Source of the DNA: CAZVJA01 sp964626885
Lineage (GTDB): Bacteria > Planctomycetota > Planctomycetia > Planctomycetales > Planctomycetaceae
NCBI GenBank assembly: GCA_964626885.1
Contig: CAZVJA010000202.1
Location: 1-9,942 of the forward strand
Length of the DNA: 9,942 nucleotides
Reading direction: 5' to 3'
Shown here piece by piece: positions 7,285 to 9,942 of the stretch. Position 1 is the first letter of the stretch. Each line of letters opens with the position of its first letter. Both the position numbers and the translations under genes were made by a program. Under the pieces are notes generated by a model. It ran no database searches and was not told where the DNA came from. It saw only the letters and a list, made by a program, of their open reading frames with translations.

Positions 7285-8010
7285 TCACTTTCCGGCTTCC
7301 AGCTTCGTCGCGCCGGGAAAAAGAATGTTGTTTTCCTTGTGAACATGCTGATGCATGTCCGCTTCCAGCTTTTCCAATCCGGCCAGCAAAACGCGAAATG
7401 TTTCACAAGCATCTGCCGGAGCCGTGTAATTGGAAGTCAGCTCTCGAAGTTTCCGCAGGGCCGCGCCGGCGTCATCATGTTCGTGTTCCATCACGCGGAT
7501 CGGGTTCTCCACCGAGCCGCAATGAAAATCCAACTCCCCTCGCTCCTCTTGCGGGGTCGAATCCAGTAGGCGGATGATCGGGAACAGCACCTGCTCTTCT
7601 TTCATCATGTGAGCCGTGAGTTCCGCTTGCAGCGCCGCAAAAACCTCGCGTGCTTGAAGCATCTCGGGATGACGGTCGCCATGCGCAACCGCCACACGAT
7701 CGAGCAGGGCCGACAACCGGGGCAACTCGCTCCGCAGATATGAGTGATGCTGCGCCACGATGTGATCCGCCAGTTGGGTCAAGCTCGCGGATGACCAGTC
7801 GAAGGTTTCTTCGATCGGCCGCGCGTCGACCTCTTTCAACTCGCACCGCACAACCTCCGGGTCAACGCCATCGCGACGGCAAGCCTCATCCAGCGAAACC
7901 TTTCCCCGGCAGCAATAATCGATGCCGTAACGTTCGAACACCTCCGCTCGCTCGGGACGCGCTCGCACAAGATCAGCCACCGTTTCGACCTTCTTCGTCG
8001 TGAGTCGCAT
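7285..8010 (-). CDS. ric: Iron-sulfur cluster repair di-iron protein (Ric/ScdA/YtfE family)
   Basis: A 241-residue, full-length two-domain member. Residues 1-60 are the ScdA N-terminal domain with the signature GIDYCCRGK (Cys33-Cys34). From about 78 onward is a hemerythrin-like four-helix bundle with likely di-iron ligands His83 or His88, His134 and Glu138 (HMMKE), His176/His178 (EHEHDD), and His222 and Glu226 (HVHKENNILFPGA). These proteins repair Fe-S clusters damaged by NO or oxidants, probably by donating iron, and act in the cytoplasm. The ATG at 8010-8008 has GAGGT about six bases upstream. It heads the operon with mobB and the radical SAM gene and lies two genes from an Rrf2 regulator, a pairing known for NsrR and its targets. 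This fits protection of a nitrate-respiring cell from NO formed from nitrite. Confidence 0.95.
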   Translation of the reverse strand: MRLTTKKVETVADLVRARPERAEVFERYGIDYCCRGKVSLDEACRRDGVDPEVVRCELKEVDARPIEETFDWSSASLTQLADHIVAQHHSYLRSELPRLSALLDRVAVAHGDRHPEMLQAREVFAALQAELTAHMMKEEQVLFPIIRLLDSTPQEERGELDFHCGSVENPIRVMEHEHDDAGAALRKLRELTSNYTAPADACETFRVLLAGLEKLEADMHQHVHKENNILFPGATKLEAGK

Positions 8011-8207
8011 CGCGTTACCTCGTTCAGTCCGGATCAGGTTCGTGTCCGCTCCCTGGGGCCTCCCTCAAGACAGAATCACTGCCGCGCCCGGGAGCGAAAA
8101 TCGGTCTGTCTTCTCCAACATCAGACCTGTCTCAAGGGACAGGCACACCCTCGCATCCCACGCGATGTAGCAACAGGAAGCCTACTCAATCCAATTGTGG
8201 ATATCAA
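8011..8207 (-). promoter_or_regulatory. Long, structured 5' leader and weak candidate promoter of the ric operon
   Basis: On the minus strand, TTGATA (8207-8202), a 17-base spacer and TAGGCT (8184-8179) make a possible but weak promoter. The downstream leader can form several hairpins. CCTGTC/GACAGG pairs 8138-8143 with 8126-8131. GGTCTG/CAGACC pairs 8122-8127 with 8103-8108 and shares two bases with the first. An 11-bp stem pairs 8086-8096 with 8047-8059, allowing a two-base bulge. Because the first two compete, an attenuator-like switch is conceivable. No U-tract follows the stems. No known riboswitch class is confidently matched. Confidence 0.35.
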
Positions 8208-8565
8208 GAGCAACTTGTCCATTAATTGCTGCGGTCATTGACGATGCCCTGCCAGATAGGTTTCTGACTGCTTGTCAATGAATCCGACGAAACGACAGAA
8301 TCTTGAGAGACAAATCAGCGGCATCAACCCCGAACAGGGGACGGCCGAGGCGGTGCCAAGGTCGATGAAAACACGCAATGGACCATCCCTTGAGTGCTAA
8401 AAAAGGGCATGCCCCGGGCCGCCCCGGATTCAGGCGGATTTCTTGCGGGCTGCGCTGGGACTTTTGAGAAGTCCCCGGCGCTCCGCCCTGCAGACCACAG
8501 CCCTGGACCAATTGACCCTCGATTCTCTCACTCAACCTGGTGCAAAAAGCGGGAGTAGGTCAATC
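8208..8565. other. Non-coding stretch between the ric leader and the integrase scrap
   Basis: About 360 bases with no convincing gene. Small open frames exist on both strands but lack good ribosome-binding sites and recognisable protein. It holds the perfect palindrome GGGCATGCCC (8405-8414) and, just after, a long imperfect hairpin at 8447-8488. The right boundary near 8565 is where recombinase homology begins abruptly, so the stretch may be foreign or rearranged DNA next to that break. Confidence 0.5.
8447..8488. repeat. Long imperfect hairpin (REP-like palindrome or structured RNA candidate)
   Basis: The core GGGACTT (8457-8463) pairs perfectly with AAGTCCC (8469-8475) around the loop TTGAG. 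Beyond small internal loops, GCGC (8452-8455) pairs with GCGC (8478-8481) and GGGC (8447-8450) with GCCC (8485-8488), giving 15 paired positions in 42 bases. No T-run follows, so it is not a typical terminator. It could be a dispersed extragenic palindrome or an element end; no second copy is present in the window. Confidence 0.5.
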
Positions 8566-8727
8566 TCGCGTGCCTTGATTCAGAACGTGCCGGAAGCGGT
8601 TGTGCGCGAGTGGGTCGGCCATGTCGACAGTGACATTCTCAAACGTTACACGCACATCGCCAGCAGTGTTTCTCAGGACGCTATGAAAAAACTCTCGATG
8701 GACGAGAGCAGTTCGACAACCCTTTAG
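8566..8727 (+). pseudogene. C-terminal remnant of a tyrosine recombinase (integrase)
   Basis: The reading frame from about 8566 encodes SRALIQNVPEAVVREWVGHV followed by DSDILKRYTHIAS and ends at a TAG at 8725-8727. This is the last part of the catalytic domain of a XerC/D-like integrase: the GHVDSD segment holds the second His of the active site and the nucleophile is Tyr in KRYTHI (codon 8647-8649). Family members carry an HDLRH box directly before SRAL; here the sequence before it is unrelated, and the catalytic Arg and Lys are missing. The fragment cannot recombine DNA. It points toward the 3' end of the tRNA-Ser gene 130 bases away. It is a different subfamily from the recombinase remnant on the other side of the tRNA. 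Confidence 0.8.
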
Positions 8728-8811
8728 CGAACGAGAGGTCTCAAATGAGCCGAAATCGAAAGCAGTACAAAAGCAGGACAAAGCGAGGTGGGACAAAAAA
8801 CCGATCCTCCC

Positions 8812-8847
8812 AAAATAAAAGCAGCCATCGAATTGCGATGACTGCTT
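8812..8847 (-). terminator. Rho-independent terminator downstream of tRNA-Ser
   Basis: On the minus strand AAGCAG, one mismatch and CATCG pair with CGATG and CTGCTT around the loop CAATT. The stem is followed by TTTTATTTT on the RNA-like strand. It begins 11 bases after the tRNA 3' end and fits as the tRNA terminator. Confidence 0.85.
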
Positions 8848-8856
8848 CCTCAAGGA

Positions 8857-8944
<88 letters not shown>

Positions 8945-9904
8945 GGGGGCATCATAATCGCTCTTTTTCCGCGTTTCCAGCGAGCTAATCACGCTTTTGG
9001 CGCACTCTCGTGATTTATGGTGTGATGCGTCCCGATGTCCTGAAATGCACGAAAACGAGCCCCGTTTCGGTAAGCAGGACGGTAAGACATTCTGACGGCC
9101 ATCCGTCCCCGTTGCGACAATCCGTTCTGCCTCGATTTGTTCACAGGACACTACGGACGGGAAGGACGGCAACGAATCGAGCGCCTGCGCTTCGTCAGCC
9201 AGCACGGTGTGACTGTAGCGCCCCATCGTCAGGTTGATGTCGGAATGACGGGCCAGCCGTTGGGCGAGTTTGGGATGTGCGCCCCCTTGCGTAATCAGGC
9301 TGATGTACGAATGCCGCAGCGCGTGGAAGTCCGCGAACCGACCGGCATTGTCCACATAGGAGAGGAAACTCGATGCTTCCCGCGCCTTTTGCTCCGCTTC
9401 GTTCTTCGGTTCTTCAATCCACGCCTTCCGTGCGGCCTCCAGGTCGCGTTGAATCATCTTCGACGTGTTCGCGTCACAATCGGCCAGAGCTTCGCGCCTG
9501 AGGCCACGTCACGCGATTCAAGCCATGTCCGCAGTTCGTCGGCCAGTTCCGGGCGGATCGGCTGGGCAGCCCCTTTCCGGTTCTTCGTCGCTTCCGGTGG
9601 AAGGGAGACGGTCGGAGTCTCCGCGTTGAGGTCGAGGCCATCAACTCGGAGCGAGGCAAGTTCATTCCGGCGGAATCCCGTTTCCATCGCCACGCGATAC
9701 AGCAGCGCCCGGGCCATCCCGTCCATGATGATGCGTTACGCCCGACGCGGCAGCTTTGAGCAGGCGTGACAATTCCTCAGCCGAAAGGTTGCGGCGGTCG
9801 TGTCGCCGGTCGAGGTCCACATTCATCCCTTCCAGGAATTCGACCGGGTTATGAGAGGCACGGCGGTTGCGGACCAGCCAGCGGCAGTGACCTGCCCCCC
9901 TCAA
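8945..9904 (-). pseudogene. Tyrosine recombinase (phage-type integrase), broken by two frameshifts and 5'-truncated
   Basis: Three frames read in series give one integrase. The first, to about 9740, has CRWLVRNRRASHNPVEFLEG and RRHDRRNLSAEELSRLL (end of the core-binding domain). The second, about 9726-9470, has METGFRRNELASLR with the catalytic Arg, and PPEATKNRKG with the catalytic Lys. The third, from about 9475, has FHALRHSYIS (HxLRH box), LARHSDINLTMGRYSHT with the last His and nucleophile Tyr (codon 9217-9215), then SLPSFPSV and ATGTDG. All catalytic boxes survive, so the breaks look recent. Homology starts at about 9895, so the N-terminal arm-binding part is missing. Recognisable protein ends near 9010; the frame stays open through the tRNA to a stop at 8741, which I do not count as gene. 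The style of the family suggests Planctomycetota. Confidence 0.82.
8951..8979 (-). promoter_or_regulatory. Candidate promoter of the tRNA-Ser gene
   Basis: On the minus strand TGGAAA (8979-8974), a 17-base spacer and TATGAT (8956-8951) precede the tRNA 5' end by six bases. The -10 box matches consensus at five of six positions. Transcription would begin at or next to the mature 5' end. The site lies inside the open frame that extends from the broken integrase. Confidence 0.55.
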
Positions 9905-9906
9905 CC

Positions 9907-9932
9907 GACTCCACCGCTAAGATGGTGGGGTC
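9907..9932. repeat. Hairpin at the 5' break of the integrase remnant
   Basis: GACTCCACC (9907-9915) pairs with GGTGGGGTC (9924-9932) around an eight-base loop, with one G-T mismatch. It lies just outside the point where integrase homology stops (about 9895). It may mark the end of an inserted or deleted element, but the window ends ten bases later. Confidence 0.35.
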
Positions 9933-9942
9933 CAAGAAACAG

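Noticed and set aside
8011..8046. Possible TPP riboswitch: GAACCTGATCCGG resembles the thi-box 3' core, with a CTTGAGGGAGG stretch upstream (minus strand).
   Set aside because: The upstream part lacks a true CUGAGA element in a proper stem and the expected GCCGGCG-type closing helix after CCGG is absent. The downstream gene (ric) has no link to thiamin. The match is probably chance; a covariance-model scan would settle it.
8275..8535. Minus-strand 86-codon frame upstream of the ric leader.
   Set aside because: No recognisable domain, no convincing start site, and it crosses the long hairpin; more likely an open frame by chance in GC-rich DNA.
8396..8556. Plus-strand short GTG-initiated frame (about 54 codons) ending just before the integrase scrap.
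   Set aside because: No domain recognised, no clear ribosome-binding site, and the hairpin arms explain much of its composition.

Overview
The window most likely comes from a member of the Planctomycetota. This is inferred from the style of the two tyrosine-recombinase remnants, the Rrf2 regulator and the nar gene arrangement; no 16S rRNA gene or other decisive marker is present. Coding DNA is GC-rich and the main regulatory gap (about 4741-4915) is clearly AT-rich.

Left part (1-4707, minus strand): a respiratory nitrate reductase operon, read right to left. It starts with a membrane-anchored dihaem cytochrome c (4707-3769), overlaps narG (3772-128) by four bases, and continues into narH, of which only the first 29 codons are inside the window. 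NarG carries the N-terminal His/Cys3 [4Fe-4S] site and the Asp molybdenum ligand of classical NarG and has no Tat signal, so the catalytic subunit should face the cytoplasm while the cytochrome lies on the outer face of the membrane. Divergent from this operon is an Rrf2-family regulator (4981-5427, plus strand). The 273-base gap between them holds a promoter for each side and an 18-bp dyad over the nar -35 box.

Middle part (5494-8010, minus strand): a tight three-gene operon of ric/scdA-type di-iron Fe-S repair protein, mobB-type GTP-binding adapter for the molybdenum cofactor, and a radical SAM/SPASM protein of the NirJ/AhbD-like group. It converges on the Rrf2 gene. Together the two operons read as a nitrate-respiration module with its own nitrosative-stress repair, cofactor delivery and redox-sensing regulation. 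The ric operon has a long leader able to form several hairpins.

Right part (8011-9942): no intact protein gene is seen here. It holds a roughly 550-base non-coding stretch with a long imperfect hairpin, a C-terminal scrap of one tyrosine recombinase (plus strand), a complete tRNA-Ser(CGA) with its own promoter and intrinsic terminator (minus strand), and a second tyrosine recombinase (minus strand) broken by two frameshifts and lacking its N-terminus. The region looks like the worn border of one or more elements integrated next to a tRNA gene, possibly the edge of an island that contains the nitrate module.
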